NCBI GenBank assembly: GCA_948144175.1
Contig: CANXME010000514.1
Span: forward strand, 30,372-94,371
From: Closterium sp. NIES-65
Taxonomy: Eukaryota; Streptophyta; Zygnematophyceae; Desmidiales; Closteriaceae
Reading direction: 5' to 3'
Length of the DNA: 64,000 bases
Both the position numbers and the translations under genes were made by a program. The notes below the pieces were generated by a model. That model worked only from the letters and a program-made list of their open reading frames with translations, did no database searches and was not told the origin of the DNA. Shown piece after piece: positions 1 to 11,589 of the stretch. Within the stretch, counting starts at the first letter, position 1. Every line of letters begins with the position of its first letter.

Positions 1-1411
1 AGCGGCCGCCGGGTTCTCCGCCTGTCTTCAAGGCGCGTTATGTGGCTCGAGGCTTCAGTCAGTGGCAGGGAGTTGACTACTTTCAGACCTTCTCTCCCAC
101 CCTGAAGATGACCACTCTTCGGGTACTGCTGCACATAGCCGCTCAGCGCGACTACGAGCTTCACTCTCTTGACTTCAGCACAGCTTTCTTGCAGGGCAGC
201 CTGCACGAGGAGATCTGGGTGCGTCGCCCACCTGGCTTCACTGGGTCGTATCCTTCTGGTACCCTGTGGAGCCTCGGCGACCAGTCTACGGTCTCCGCCA
301 GGCGCCCCGTGAGTGGCACGACACACTGAGGACTACACTTGCGGCTCTTGGGTTTGCTCCTTCTACTGCCGACCCGTCGCTGTTTTTGCGCAACGACACC
401 TCTCTGCCGCCGTTCTACATCCTCATGTACGTCGACAACTTCGTCTTTGCCACTGTTGACACTGCAAGACTCGCCCACGTGAAGTCTGAGCTGCAGAAGA
501 GACACACGTGCACAGACCTAGGTGAACTGCGCAGCTACCTTGGCTTGCAGATCACCCGGGACAGAGCACAGCGCACCATTGCCCTGACTCAGTCTCACAT
601 GGTGCAGCAGGTCCTTCAGCGCTTCGACTTCACGTACTCGTTGCCTCAGGCCACTCCTCTGTCTACTCGCCACTCGCTCTCAGCTCTGCCTTCGGATGAG
701 TCCGTAGAGCCGAGTGGCCCATACCCAGAACTAGTTGGCTGCCTCATGTACCTGATGACCTACACACGACCTGACCTAGCATACCCTCTTAGCATCTTGG
801 CACGCTATGTTGCTCCTAGGAGACACCGACCAGAGCACATGGCTGCAGCGAAGAGGGTGTTGCATTACTTGTGCAGTACGTCGGGCATGGGGCTAGTGCT
901 TGGAGGGCGGCGTTCTGTGGTCCTCACTGGTCACGCAGACGCTTCTTGGGCTGACGACCAGGCTACGCAGCGGTTGTCATAGGGTTACACCTTCAGCCTT
1001 GGTTCCAGCTCTGTTTCGTGGCGCTCTACCCGCTCGTCTTCTGTTCTCGACTCCAGCTGTGAGGCTGAGATCTACACGGGGGCCATGGCTGCACAGGAGC
1101 TACGCTGGCTCACCTACCTGGTGACTGACCTAGGAGAGCCGCCTCGTTCTCCTCCAGTTCTGTACGTAGACAACAAGGCTATGCTGGCCTTGTGTCGGGA
1201 GCACAGGCTGGAGCACAGAACAAAGTACATTGCTCTTCGTTACTTCCTTGCTCGTGAGCTGCAGCAGCGTGGTCAGTTGTGCCTTGCTTACGTGGCCTCT
1301 GAGGCCAACACTGCTGATGTCTTCACCAAGGCACTTCCGCCTTGTGATCATCAGCAGTGCTGTACGATGCTAGGTCTTGTGCCTTCTTGGCCTCACTTGC
1401 TCACTTCTTGA
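1..1411 (+). pseudogene. Broken copia reverse transcriptase-RNase H (E1)
   Basis: The sequence encodes the copia RT (N-terminal part with FSPTLKMTTLRVLL, then the FSTAFLQGSLHEEIW block) and RNase H, ending at a TGA at 1409-1411. Three lesions are visible by comparison with the sister copies at 3435 and 54083. A one-base deletion near 274 shifts the frame. The catalytic YVDD motif reads YVDN at about 427-438. A CAG codon has become TAG at 980-982, after which the same frame continues to 1411. RNase H and the C-terminal tail (TADVFTKAL) are otherwise recognisable. The product would be inactive. Confidence 0.92.
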
Positions 1412-1608
1412 CCTTGCTTGTCCTGTGATCTATCTATACCTACACTTGCTTGTTTACCTTTATATATGATCTTGCATGTGAATTGGCCTTGTGGCCTTGA
1501 ACTTGTGCTCGGAATGTGTGGTGACATTGGGATCCACCCTGAGCTTGCTTTGCTTTGCTTGACTGGTCTTGTGACCCCTTGTTCTCCCCCACTTTGCCTA
1601 TGGGGGTG

Positions 1609-1736
1609 TGTCAGAGTTATATGACTTAGCCTGTATAGGCTGTATTGGGGTAGCACATATGGGGTACAACACATTTCTAGGGTTTCCTACTTGTACCCAC
1701 CTTTTGCCTAGTGAATTCATTCCTCGTTTCTTCACA
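1609..1736 (+). repeat. 3' LTR of E1
   Basis: 128 bp, beginning TGTCAGAG and ending TTCACA. It follows the family's CCCCCA/TGGGGG stem-loop (1586-1606) directly and shares the core TGTAT-GGGG-TAGC and TAGGGTTTC blocks with the other short LTRs in the window. Confidence 0.85.
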
Positions 1737-2188
1737 AACTGCTCAGGTGGTTTTGCACGATACAGTTGCGGACATTTGGGTTGTGTTCATTGGGCGCAGC
1801 GTTTCTATCGATTCGATGTCACGTCAGCAAAACAGTCTCGATAAAATGTCAGTTGGGGAAATTGTTTTAGTGAGTACAGTAATCTTGAGATATAGTGGAA
1901 GTCCACGAAATGAGAAAAAATACACTGTGCTTTTAGCGGAAATGACGATACACATTTTATATTGATAAAAGATGGTAGGGCCGCGTGTAGCAATATAAAT
2001 TGCAATTATGTATACATAGTAAGGCGAATAAAATATATTTACGTTCCAATTACAAAATGGTCTGTTATAAGCTATTAATTTATTACTGTATACCCATTCT
2101 ATTTCAACAGAAAACTTATAATATAAAAAATATCTAAAATACTTTCCCTTGATTAAATTACGCCTACACTAAATCCGAAACGATACAT
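1737..2188. other. AT-rich intergenic DNA
   Basis: AT-rich sequence between the E1 LTR and the 3' end of the host gene. No gene is supported. It may include the 3' untranslated region of the minus-strand host gene. Confidence 0.6.
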
Positions 2189-2908
2189 CTAGAACAGCTC
2201 CTTCTGCACCTCGTTTGCGTTGTGGAGCTTGCGATAAGCAGCCATGGAGGTGAAGTCATCTCGGGTCAAATCCCCAAGCTCATCTGCTTCCAGCTCAGCT
2301 TCAGGGATCTCCTTCCATCCAACGATGCAGATGTTGCGAATGCCGACACAGTTGCCATCCCGTTCAATGGGCCCCTCGTTGATCCACCTCTGCAGCACCC
2401 GTGCCTGCCTGGAGAAGGCTGACGGGTCCCCTGATCGCTTAAACTGGCCCTTGCCATGGGGATAACGAAGCTTGAAACGCACCTGAAACGAGTGAAACAA
2501 AAACCACAGTAAGCAAAACTTTAAACACAAAAAAACAAATTTCACCGTACTTGACTTACCGCAGCAAGGATACCTAGCAACTGATTAGGAAACAACGCAA
2601 TGGAAAGGGTGTCGTCGAATTCCGGATCCCAAAGGGACGCACACTTAAAAAACGCTCGGCTAGAAAAGGGTGATCGCTCCCTCAAATGCAAATAAATTCC
2701 CATCATCACTGCCAGAACTGAAAGCATCAGCTAAAAGCAAGGGTCAACCGAATACTCCCAAAACCGGATTTCAGAATCAAAGAAACACTTACTGTTGGAT
2801 TGGTTCTTCACGAAGTCCGCGCACACCTTCACGAAGTCATCGATCTCGAAGAAAGTGAGCTCGCCCTTCAGGGTTCGCTTCTCCCTCATGAAGACACACG
2901 GATCTCGG

Positions 2909-3034
2909 TGTCAAACTTATATGCTATAGTCTGTGTAGGCTGTAGTGGGGTGGCTCATATGGGGTACAACAATTTAGGGTTTCCTACTTGTACTCCTCAT
3001 GCTGCTCAATGCAATCATTCCTAATTTCTTAACA
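2909..3034 (+). repeat. 5' LTR of E2
   Basis: 126 bp, TGTCAAAC to TTAACA, followed immediately by the primer-binding site. Confidence 0.9.
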
Positions 3035-3046
3035 TGGTATCAGAGC
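3035..3046 (+). promoter_or_regulatory. Primer-binding site, initiator tRNA-Met
   Basis: TGGTATCAGAGC directly abuts the LTR. It is the standard copia site complementary to the 3' end of plant initiator methionine tRNA. Confidence 0.9.
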
Positions 3047-3230
3047 ACGTTCCCTAGTGGGAACGTTTCCTAGGGCCCACAACTGAAAATCGATTTTTTT
3101 TTCCTGCCCGGAGCGCGCTTCCCTCCTGCCCGAGTCGCGCCCCGTGTGCCCTCCCTCCCGTCGCGTCCCTAGCCCTTAGCGGCCCGTCGCGCCCTCCTCA
3201 GGCCCCTCGCGGCCCCTTTCGCGGCCCCTC

Positions 3231-5072
3231 ACTGACCCTTCTTTTGAGTCCACTGCTGCGTCTGCCTTAGTTGCTGAGCTTGTCGACTTTGCTGCTCGTT
3301 GTCGTCTAGACTACGCTGCTAGTCTTGTTGCTGAGTCTGAGTCTGTTTGTCCTCCGTCCATCGGGGGTGAGTGTGCTCTTAGCACGGACGTCCTTGAGGA
3401 CAAGCAGGAGGAGTTCCAGTGTTTTGCTGCTGCTTTGCCTCATCTCGTGTCCACGCCGATTGCCCCTGAGGGAGACCCGGATGCACCAGACATCCCGACT
3501 CCTCGATCGTACGCTGAGGCGATCGAGGGTCCCTACTCCTCACAGTGGCAGTCAGCCATGGACGCAGAGATGGCTTCCTGGAAGTCCACAGGCACCTACG
3601 TCGACGAGGTTCCCCCACCTGGGGCGAACATCGTCAGTGGCATGTGGATTTTCAGGGTGAAGCCGGCGCCGGGTTCTCCGCCTGTCTTCAAGGCGCGTTA
3701 TGTGGCTCGAGGCTTCAGTCAGCTGCAGGGAGTTGACTACTTTCATACCTTCTCTCCCACCCCGAAGATGACTGCTCTTCGGGTGCTGCTGCACATAGCC
3801 GCTCAGCGCGACTATGAGCTTCACTCTCTTGACTTTAGCACAGCTTTCCTGCAGGGCAGCCTGCACGAGGAGATCTGGCTGCGCCGCCCACCTGGCTTCA
3901 CTGGGTCGTTTCCTCCTGGTACCCAGTGGAACCTCCGGCGGCTAGTCTACGGTCTCCGCCAGGCGCCCCGTGAGTGGCACGACACACTGAGGACTACACT
4001 TGCGGCTCTTGGGTTTGCTCCATCTTCTGCCGACCCATCGCTGTTTCTGCGCACCGACACCTCCTTGCCGCCGTTCTACATCCTCGTGTACGTCGACGAC
4101 TTGGTCTTTGCCACTGCTGACACTGCTGGACTCGCCCACGTGAAGTCCGAGCTGCAGAAGAGACACACGTGCACAGACCTGGGTGAACTGCGCAGCTACT
4201 TTGGCTTGCAGATCACCTGGGACAGAGCACAGCGCACCATTTCCCTGAGTCAGTCACACATGGTGCAGCAGGTCCTTCAGCGCTTCGACTTCACGTACTC
4301 CTCGCCTCGGGCCACTCCTCTGTCTACTCGCCACTCGCTCTCAGCTCTGCCTTCGGATGAGTCCGTAGAGCTGAGTGGCCCGTACCCAGAGCTTGTTGGC
4401 TGCCTCATGTACCTGATGACCTACACACGACCCGACCTAGCATACCCTCTTAGCATCTTGGCACACTATGTTGCTCCTGGGAGACACCGACCAGAGCACA
4501 TGGGTGCAGCGAAGAGGGTGTTGCGCTACTTGTGCAGTACGTCGGGCATGGGGCTAGTGCTTGGAGGGCGACGTCGAGTGGTCCTCACAGGTCACGCAGG
4601 CGCTTTTTGGGCTGACGACCAGGCTACCCAGCGGTCGTCACAGGGTTACACCTTCAGCCCTGGCTCCGGCTCTGTTTCGTGGTGGTCTACCCGCTCGTCT
4701 TTTGTTCTCGGCTCCAGCTGTGAGGCTGAGATCTACGCGGGGGCCATGGCTGCACAGGAGCTATGCTGGCTCACCTACCTATTGACTGACCTAGGAGAGC
4801 CGCCTCGTCCTCCTCCAGTGTTGTACGTAGACAACAAGGCCATGCTGGCCTTGTGTCGGGAGCACAAACTGGAGCATAGAACGAAGCACATTGCTCTTCG
4901 CTACTTCCTTGCTCGTGAGCTGCAGCAGCGTGGTCAGCTGCGCCTTGCTTAGGTGCCCTCTGAGGCCAACACTACCGATATCTTTACCAAGGCACTTCCG
5001 CCTTGTGATCATCAGCGCTTTTGTACGATGCTAGGTCTTGTGCCTACTTGGCCTCACTTGCTCACTTCTTGA
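3231..5072 (+). pseudogene. Copia hinge-RT-RNase H with one nonsense codon (E2)
   Basis: An open frame runs from the deletion junction through the pol hinge (LVDFAARCRLDYAA), RT (WIFRVKPAPG, FSTAFLQGS, LVYVDDLVFATAD with an intact YVDD) and RNase H (LYVDNKAMLALCREHK). TAC has become TAG at 4950-4952. The frame then continues to the natural TGA at 5070-5072. This is one of the best preserved RT copies in the window, but with no gag, protease or integrase the element cannot be autonomous. Confidence 0.92.
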
Positions 5073-5305
5073 CTTTGCTTGTACTGTGATCTATATATAC
5101 CTGCACTTGCATGCTTACCCTTGCTAGGTTGAGATCACTGCCTTGTTTGTTCATCTTGATATATAACTCTGCATGTGAACTGGCCTTGTGGCCTTGTGCT
5201 TGTGCTCAGATTGTGTGGTGGCGTTGTGATCCACCCTGAGCTTGCCTTGCTTCTCTTGACTGGTCTTGTGACCTCTTGTTCTCCCCCACTTTGCCTATGG
5301 GGGTG

Positions 5306-5425
5306 TGTCAAACTTATATGCTATAGTCTGTGTAGGTTGTAGTGGGGTAGCTCATATGGGGTACAACACTTTAGGGTTTCCTACTTGTACTCCTCATGCT
5401 GCTCAATGCAATCATTCCTCATTTC
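5306..5425 (+). repeat. 3' LTR of E2, truncated at its end
   Basis: It starts TGTCAAAC as the 5' LTR does and matches it closely, but stops at CTCATTTC where the 5' LTR continues TTAACA. The stem-loop at 5283-5303 precedes it. Confidence 0.85.
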
Positions 5426-6454
5426 AGGTCGTTAACGCGGCAGAGGCGGTAGATTTTCCCTATGCGATCGTTAAAACGTTCCATAGTATCCTTCAGCTTG
5501 CCCTGGGACTTGGCAATCGCTGCCACCTGCATCCCTTCGGCCGATTTGGGGGTGTAGCCTGCATGCCCTGCACACGACGTAAACTGTGATGATTAGTACA
5601 CTACTAAACATGAAGGAAAAAATGACAACGCTTAAAAAACTTACTGATCAATGCATTTAGCATGTCATCAGAATTGGGATTGAGGTTGAGAAACGCTTTC
5701 TTGAACAGGAATTCATCACAGGCGTCCTTCGTGTACTTCTGCAAGACGATGACAGAGAGTCAGGACGAATGTAACTGGGTTACGATCGGCAATGAAATGC
5801 AAACCTGTACCTTCCAGTCGAGAGTCGACTGGTCCACTTGCGTTGTCTTCTTAGCAAGGTGCGTTATAAGCACCAGCGCGCTTTTCAGGTGTTTGGCGAG
5901 GCGACCATTCTCTTTTTGATAAACTCCGGCGATCGCCTTCTGAGCTTCTGCCTTAGTTCGAAGCTCCTCATTCACATCAGGTTCGGCGCGCGCTTCCTCG
6001 TCGAAGCGAGCAGCACATACGCACGCCCCGTCGCTCTGGTCATAAGCAACTCCATTGGGCTGTGGTTGGGGTTTCCTGTTGTGGGGGAAAATTTTAGATA
6101 TGTTTGGTCCGTTGGCCGGTGCGATGGCGGCCTTGCGCTTGCTCGTCGGACGATTCATCGTGGCTTTCATCTGCGAGAAACAATGAACGGTGGTTAGTCG
6201 TGTTCGACTTCATTCGTGCAAGCAAAAAAAAATAAAAAAACGCAAAACAAAACCAGCGTGCAAATACCTGCGGTAGCAGCGCCACCAATGTATTTATGAT
6301 TGTCCTTGCTCTTCCGTGCCGGGAGCTTTCTAGTCTGCAGGGAGCGCAAAGATTCAGGGACAAGTTCTCGTGCATTACCGCGTGCCATGACTAAACGGGT
6401 TATTAAACAAAGTAACCAAGTTCCAGCAAATAGCCAGCAAGATGCAGACACGGC

Positions 6455-6462
6455 TATTTATA
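6455..6462 (-). promoter_or_regulatory. TATA box of the host gene
   Basis: TATAAATA on the minus strand, about 67 bp upstream of the MARGNA start codon. This is the right spacing for a transcription start near 6430 and a short 5' untranslated region. It also argues against any start upstream of 6388. Confidence 0.6.
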
Positions 6463-7770
6463 TGAGGTCGACCATGTGACAAAAAAGCGGGTTAAATCGT
6501 AGGCGAATGGACTACCAAAGGAGGGTTCGCGAAACGCACCATGATCGGCTGTCACTGGACATTACCAGACGTGGGACCAAAGTCGCCTCGCATGGATGCT
6601 CGGCACGGGTCGCGGGATGAGTGAATGAGAAAGAAGTCAGGCCTCGAGCAAGGTTAAAACAAAGTTTGAAATTCCAAACTTTGAATTCCTAAACAGAGAC
6701 ACGCGGACAGAGCAGTTGCCTCTTTCCCCTGCCAACGAGGAAGGGAAACGGGGGGGAGAAGGGGATGGGGTGGGGTTTCAGAGAATGTGAGTTGCTGCTC
6801 GTGGGATGAAGTGGGTAGTGCCTTCAGGTGCGCTGGCGTTAGCGTTCATGAATAGCAGCAAATCTGGTGCGCTGGCGGTCCTTATGCACCGATGTACACG
6901 TTTGTCCTTTCTCGAAGGTGAAGAGCTTTTCCTGGGTGGCATGCAATGTGCTGGCACGCATTACAGTAGGCTTTTTTATTGGCTGAATATTGTAACGCTG
7001 GAACCTAAATGTGGCTGGCGAGACGATGTCATGTGCGGCGAAACAGCCCCACAATTTCCCTGCGTACATCTTTTGCCACCCAAGCATCATGTAAGTGTGC
7101 AACTGGCCAGCGAAGTCGACAACTACGTTAATTTTTTGGGCAGCAAATATCTACCTGGTCACTAAATGGTTTAAAACGCTAGCACCACCGCCCCATCTCG
7201 TTACCAATGTACTTACGAAATGAGCAAAAGTAATGCGTGGTATTTTCGGGATGGGGTGGGGGGGGGGGGAGTGGGGGTTGTTCACTTACAGCTCAGGAAA
7301 ACACATTCGGCTCAGGAATAGTAAACGTCACGCAAGCATGTACAGCGTTCCATTCTGACTCTGCATTGTTGGCGGAAACATCCGCCCAACGCGAGTCAAC
7401 GTGTTGCGAAAAGCGACAAACGACACCATGGGCGAGTGGCCCATTCGAAAGCGTGAAATCAATGCGCACGCAAGGGACGAATCATGGACAGGCAGCACGC
7501 GGTCAAGTGTGCTTGATAACTTGCTTGCGGCGAAATTGAAATTCGTTATGATTGAGCTCGGTGAATTCTGTTTTCATCGTGGTCGTACTGGGTAGTCACA
7601 GCAAATGTGGCGTGGTTCTTACCCGCTGTTGACACAGGAGTGTGTCGAGAACACACAACGTTCAGTATAATATTAAAACATTACTTACTTAGTTTACGTT
7701 ATATGTACCAGATCGGATGAAATCCAAGACATTTTAAACTAGTGAAACTAAGACGCTAATTTAAGGCTTT
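6463..7770. other. Intergenic DNA without a supported gene
   Basis: About 1.3 kb of mixed-composition host DNA upstream of the host gene. A plus-strand frame of 119 codons lies at 6806-7165 (start MKWVVPSGALALAF), but it has no recognisable domain, splice context or codon bias, so I do not call it a gene. A G-rich run sits at 7250-7280. Confidence 0.5.
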
Positions 7771-7901
7771 TGTGAGAATCTAAGGAAGGAATGATTGCAT
7801 TAAGCAGCATGAGGAGTACAAGTAGGAAACCCTAAAGTGTTGTACCCCATATTGACTACCCCACTACAGCCTAAACAGACTATAGCATATATAGTTCGAC
7901 A
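7771..7901 (-). repeat. 3' LTR of A
   Basis: 131 bp on the minus strand, TGTCGAAC to TCTCACA, clearly related to the E2 LTR. The inverted CCCCCA/TGGGGG stem-loop lies beside it at 7904-7924. Confidence 0.85.
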
Positions 7902-8134
7902 CACCCCCATAGGCAAAGTGGGGGAGAACAAGGGGTCACAAGACCAGTCAAGAGAAGCAAGGCAAGCCCAGGGTGGATCACAACGTCACCACACAATCTG
8001 ACCACAAGCACAAGGCCACAAGGCCAGTTCACATGCAGAGTTATACATCAAGAAGAACAAGCAAGGCAGTGATCTCAACCTAGCAAGAGTAAGCATGCAA
8101 GTGCAGGTATATATAGATCACAGTACAAGCAAAG

Positions 8135-8307
8135 TCAAGAGGTGAGCAAGTGAGGCCAAGTAGGCACAAGACCTAGCAAAGTACAGAAGCGCTGATGATC
8201 ACAAGGCGGAAGTGCCTTGGTAAAGATATCAGCAGTGTTGGCCTCAGAGGCCACGTAGGTAAGGCGCAGCTGACCACGCTGCTGCAGCTCACGAGCAAGG
8301 AAGTAAC
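8135..8307 (-). pseudogene. RNase H C-terminus of A, part 2
   Basis: This encodes the copia RNase H tail on the minus strand, from the ALRYFLARELQQ region to the stop (TCA on the plus strand at 8135-8137). The upstream portion lies at 29539-29798, on the other side of element B. Confidence 0.85.
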
Positions 8308-8434
8308 TGTCAGAACATTATAGCTTATACATCTGTGTAGGCTGTAGTGGGGTAGCCCATAAGGGGTACAACCCAATTAGGGTTAGTACCTGTACCCAAC
8401 TGTTTCATAGTTCAATAATTCTCGTTTCTTCTCA
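8308..8434 (+). repeat. 5' LTR of B
   Basis: 127 bp, TGTCAGAACATTAT to CTTCTCA, the same length as the 3' copy at 29407. Confidence 0.92.
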
Positions 8435-8447
8435 TGGTATCGAGCAG
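8435..8447 (+). promoter_or_regulatory. Variant primer-binding site of B
   Basis: TGGTATCGAGCAG abuts the LTR. It lacks one A compared with the initiator-tRNA site TGGTATCAGAGC. The same variant occurs in B' (14725-14738) and its array copies, so it is a subfamily trait rather than a private mutation. Confidence 0.75.
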
Positions 8448-8469
8448 GTTCCCTAGTGGGAACGCTACC

Positions 8470-9470
8470 TAGGGCCCACCACGATATTTTTTTTTCCTGC
8501 CCGGAGCGCGCCTCACTCCTACCCGAGTCGCGCTCTGTGTGCCCTCCCTACCTTCGAGCCGCCCTTAGTGGCCCCTCTCACGGCCTCGTTGACCGCCATT
8601 ACGGCCCCTCACGCCACCTACTACGACCCCTCGCTTCGCCCCTTACGGCCCCTTACGGCCCCTCGCGTCGCCCTTACGGCCCTCGCGCGGCCCCTTTTGG
8701 CCCCTCGCGGCGCCCTTTCCGACCCCTTACGGCCCCGTCTAGGCCCCTTACGGCCCCTCCGCGGCCTCGTCTTGGCCCCTTGCGGCCCCGCTACGGCCCC
8801 ATCTAGGCCCCTTACGGCCCCGTCTAGGCCCCGTCTAGGCCCCTCCGCGGCCCCGTCTAGGCCCCTGCGGCCTCGCTACGGCCCCGTCTCGGCCACTTAC
8901 GGCCCCTCCGCGGCCCCGTCTAGGCCCCTTGCGGCCCCGTTACGGCCCCGTCTAGGCCCCGCTACGGCCCCGTCTAGGCCCCTTACGGCCCCGCCTAGGC
9001 CCCTTACGGCCCCTCTGCGGCCCCGTCTAGGCCCCTTACAGCCCCGTCGCCGCCGCGTGCGGCCCCGTCGCCGCCACCAGCGGCCCCGTCGCCACCACCT
9101 GCTGCCCCCTCGCCGCCACCTGCGGCCACGCAGCCGCCACCTGCGGCCCCGAACCGCCCACCTGCCGAGCAGCCGAACCGCCCAGGAGCCGAGCTGCCCA
9201 GCAGCCGAGCCGCCTAGTAGCCGAGCTGCCCAGCAGCCGAGCCACCCAGCAGCCGAGCCGCCCAGCCGCCGAGCCGCCGAGCCGCCCAGCAGTCGAGCCG
9301 CCTTGCCGCCGAGCCGCCCAGGAGCCGAGCCGCCCAGCAGCCGAGCCGCCCTGCCGCCGAGCTGCCGAGCCGCCGAGCCGCCCTACTGTTGAGCCGCTGC
9401 TGTTCCTACCTGTGCGCCTCGGCCCTCCTTCTCCGGACTGGTGAGCTCACTCCCTACTAGGCCACTGCAG
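8470..9470 (+). repeat. GC-rich minisatellite leader of B
   Basis: About 1 kb between primer-binding site and gag. The first half repeats GGCCCC-TTACGGCCCC/GTCTA modules (8560-9050). The second half repeats GCCGAGCCGCCCAGCA modules (9150-9390). Long frames here reflect composition, not coding. Confidence 0.8.
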
Positions 9471-9472
9471 TC

Positions 9473-10530
9473 ATGGCTACCCCTATTGTCCTTACTTTTG
9501 ATGCTGAGGGCCGTGCCGTTGACTTTGAGGTCTGGGTCGATGACCTCCAGCTGTTTCTCCAGTGCGATAGGGCAGACGGTCTCTCCCTCTTTGACCTCAC
9601 CTCTTGTGCCTCTCCTGCCCCTGCTGCTGATGCTGACGCCACTGTTCGCTCACAGTGGGCCACACGGGATGCTGCTGCTCACCTTGCTGTGCGTCGCCAC
9701 TTACCGACCACTGAGCGTGCACACTTAAGCCAGTACAAGAGTGCTCAGACCTTGTACGACGTTGTTGTTGCACGCTACTCCTCCCCTGCCACTGCTGCAC
9801 TGAGCCGCCTCATGCTACCGTACCTCTTCCCTGACCTTGCTGCCTTTCCCACAGTCGCTGACCTCATTACGCACCTCCGCATTAGTGACACTCGCTACCG
9901 CGCTGCTCTTCCTGCTGAGTTCTGCGCTAAGAACCCCCCCCCCCATGTACATCACCCTTTACTACATAGTCACCCGGCTCCCTGACTCCCTTCGCGTAGT
10001 CAGGGACCACTTCCTCTCAATTTGCCCCACCACTCTCACCGTTGACCTCCTCGAGAAGGCCCTCCTAGCAGCACAGAAGAGCATAGTCGCTGTAGGAGCC
10101 TCTCGTGGTGACCCTCGGACCCCCATCTTTGAGGGGTGTTCCCCCTCCCCCCTTTTGCCCTCTGTTGCCTCTGCTGCTGCGGCCGACCTCGTTGGTTTCG
10201 AGTCCGTCGGCGCTGCGTCTGCCCCGAGCGGAAGACGCCGCCCTGGCAAGGGCAAGGGGGGCAAGGGCGCTGGAGGGGCTGGCCGGGGTGGCGGAGGTGG
10301 CGGTGGAGGCAGTGGAGGGGGTGGGGGTGGTGGTGGGAGTGGTGGCGGGGGTGGAGGTGTACGTGGCGGCAGTGGAGGCGGAGGCGGAGGCGGCGGTGGC
10401 GGTGGGAGCGGAGGTGGCGGAGGTGGCGGCAGTGGAGGAGGCGGCGGCGGAGGAGGTGGAGCTGGTCGGGGTGGCGCTGCGCAGAGGGTCGGCTCTTGTG
10501 GTGGTCAGCGCCAGCAGCACCAGCAGCAGC
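9473..10530 (+). pseudogene. Gag of B, N-terminal part
   Basis: The frame starts MATPIVLTFDAEGRA and continues with VWVDDLQLFLQCDRADG, the copia gag core. An 11-base C run at about 9934-9944 breaks the frame. The second part (MYITLYYIVTRLPDSLR to DLVGFESVGAAS) is in another frame. A glycine-rich tail with KGKGGKGAGG and long GGG/GS runs (10240-10480) follows and should bind RNA. C1 then interrupts at 10530. The remaining C-terminus with a zinc-knuckle-like motif is at 24440. Confidence 0.88.
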
Positions 10531-11579
10531 TGCGGACATAACTGCTGCAACGGGAGCTAGACTATGGGCTAGGCACGTGTGCTCGTGTGATCTCTGCGTT
10601 CGTTCACTTAGTTGTTTCCTTGTGTTCACGCTCCTTGCTAGTTCACGGGGAGAATTGGCAAGAGTTTCACTAGGAAAACATGACAACAATGATAGCAACA
10701 ACATTGGCATCACAAACTGCATCAGTGCTAGCTAGGCTGCTGGTCGACCTCCAGTGCAGCACGGTCGACCGCGCTCCAGCGCAGCAGCGCTCGCACCGCT
10801 CTAGCGTTGCAGAGTAGCGGTTCGCCAACGTTGCAAGTCCACGGTGTGCTAGTGCCGCAGGAAGCCGGCTGCAGAGCGTTGCACCCGCAGGACAACGGTG
10901 CACCTGCTTCGCAGGTGCGCGCAGCTGGTTGGAGCGCACTTCCCTGTCATGTGCACAATGCGGACGCCTGGCAGACTCCACGCTAGCGACTGTGCCCACC
11001 AGCCACGTCGACCTCGGGATACCACCCCCGAGGTCGGCCTCGCAGTCTCCACCCTAGCGACGCTCGCGCACGTCGCCCGGGTATCCCGATCGACCGGGCA
11101 ACCACGCCGGGTCGACTCACGCAGTCCGTAGCCGGCCACGCATGCCCGGCGTCCCAGTCCGGCGTCCAAGTGCGCCCAGGACGCCTTCCGAACCCCCAGG
11201 TCGGCGTCCAGACGCTCAGGACGCCGACCAAACCTCCAGAGCAGCGTCCCTCCTCCCAGGACACCGACCAGACACCCAGGTCGGTGTCGGGGCCCGACGC
11301 CCAGGTCGGCGTCTGGACCCCCGGACGCCGTGCAGACGCCCACGACGTCGACCAAGCGCCCAGGTGGTCGTGGCGACGCCCAGTTTGGCGTCCAGCCTCT
11401 CAGGACGCCGTCCAAGCGTCCGGGACGCCAACCAGGCGTCCAGGGCGGCGTCCTCTAGCTTGGCGCCCTTGCAGTGGCCCCCGTGCTCACTGCTGCAGGT
11501 CGGCTGCAACCCCGCACATCCGACCACAAGGTTGGCTCCGCCCAAGCGAGGACGGGGCCTTACAACGCTCCCGTTGACA
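10531..11579 (-). repeat. 3' LTR of C1
   Basis: 1,049 bp, minus strand, TGTCAACGGGAGC at its start. Near its end is the inverse GCTCCCGTTGCA, then the terminal GTCCGCA. It closely matches the copy at 23385-24434. The interior is rich in GGCGTCC/GGACGCC motifs. Confidence 0.92.
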
Positions 11580-11589
11580 CTCCCCTGCC
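11580..11589 (-). promoter_or_regulatory. Polypurine tract of C1
   Basis: GGCAGGGGAG on the minus strand directly precedes the 3' LTR, the expected plus-strand primer position. Confidence 0.75.

Larger units (their letters stand above)
1..1736 (+). mobile_element. Ty1/copia element E1, 3' part
   Basis: The window opens inside a copia element: reverse transcriptase, RNase H, 3' untranslated region and one 128-bp 3' LTR are present, and the 5' half lies outside the window. The flank after the LTR starts AACTG, which should be the target duplication if the 5' end is ever seen. It belongs to the same family as E2, A, B, B2 and A2 in this window. Confidence 0.93.
2909..5425 (+). mobile_element. 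Internally deleted copia element E2
   Basis: Two LTRs (2909-3034 and 5306-5425) bracket a primer-binding site, a short GC-rich leader and an RT-RNase H region. Gag, protease and integrase are missing: the leader joins the pol hinge at about 3228, within the shared string CACTGACCCT. The right LTR lacks roughly its last 8 bp and no target duplication is seen, so the right border was trimmed. The element interrupts exon 4 of the host gene. Confidence 0.9.
2189..6388 (-). pseudogene. Spliced host gene of unknown function, split by copia E2
   Basis: The minus strand carries a coherent exon series with GT-AG borders: exon 1 6388-6268, exon 2 about 6170/6163-5811, exon 3 5738-5645, exon 4 5567-5426 continued after the transposon at 2908-2793, exon 5 2717-2560, exon 6 2482-2189 (TAG stop). 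Exon 1 starts MARGNARELVPES, 60-odd bases below a TATA box. The protein has a basic N-terminus, a charged middle (about residues 80-150) and a C-terminal part containing KLRYPHGKGQF and CIVGWKEIPEAELEADEL. I recognise no family. E2 sits in exon 4. Joining the flanks at 5426 and 2908 keeps the reading frame, so the allele was presumably coding before insertion. With the 2.5-kb insertion the gene is probably dead, unless the element is spliced out. Confidence 0.72.

Noticed and set aside
6806..7165. 119-codon plus-strand frame
   Set aside because: No recognisable domain, no promoter or splice signals and no homology to the neighbouring elements.
8568..9392. 274-codon plus-strand frame in the B leader
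   Set aside because: It is Pro/Arg/Ala-rich and arises from GGCCCC-type minisatellites; other frames are open too, and related leaders do not keep it.
10546..11579. DNA transposon bounded by CAACGGGAGC inverted repeats
   Set aside because: The inverted ends are internal to LTRs: the repeat extends to TGCGGA, flanks copia C1 as a direct pair and shows a 5-bp target duplication for the whole element.
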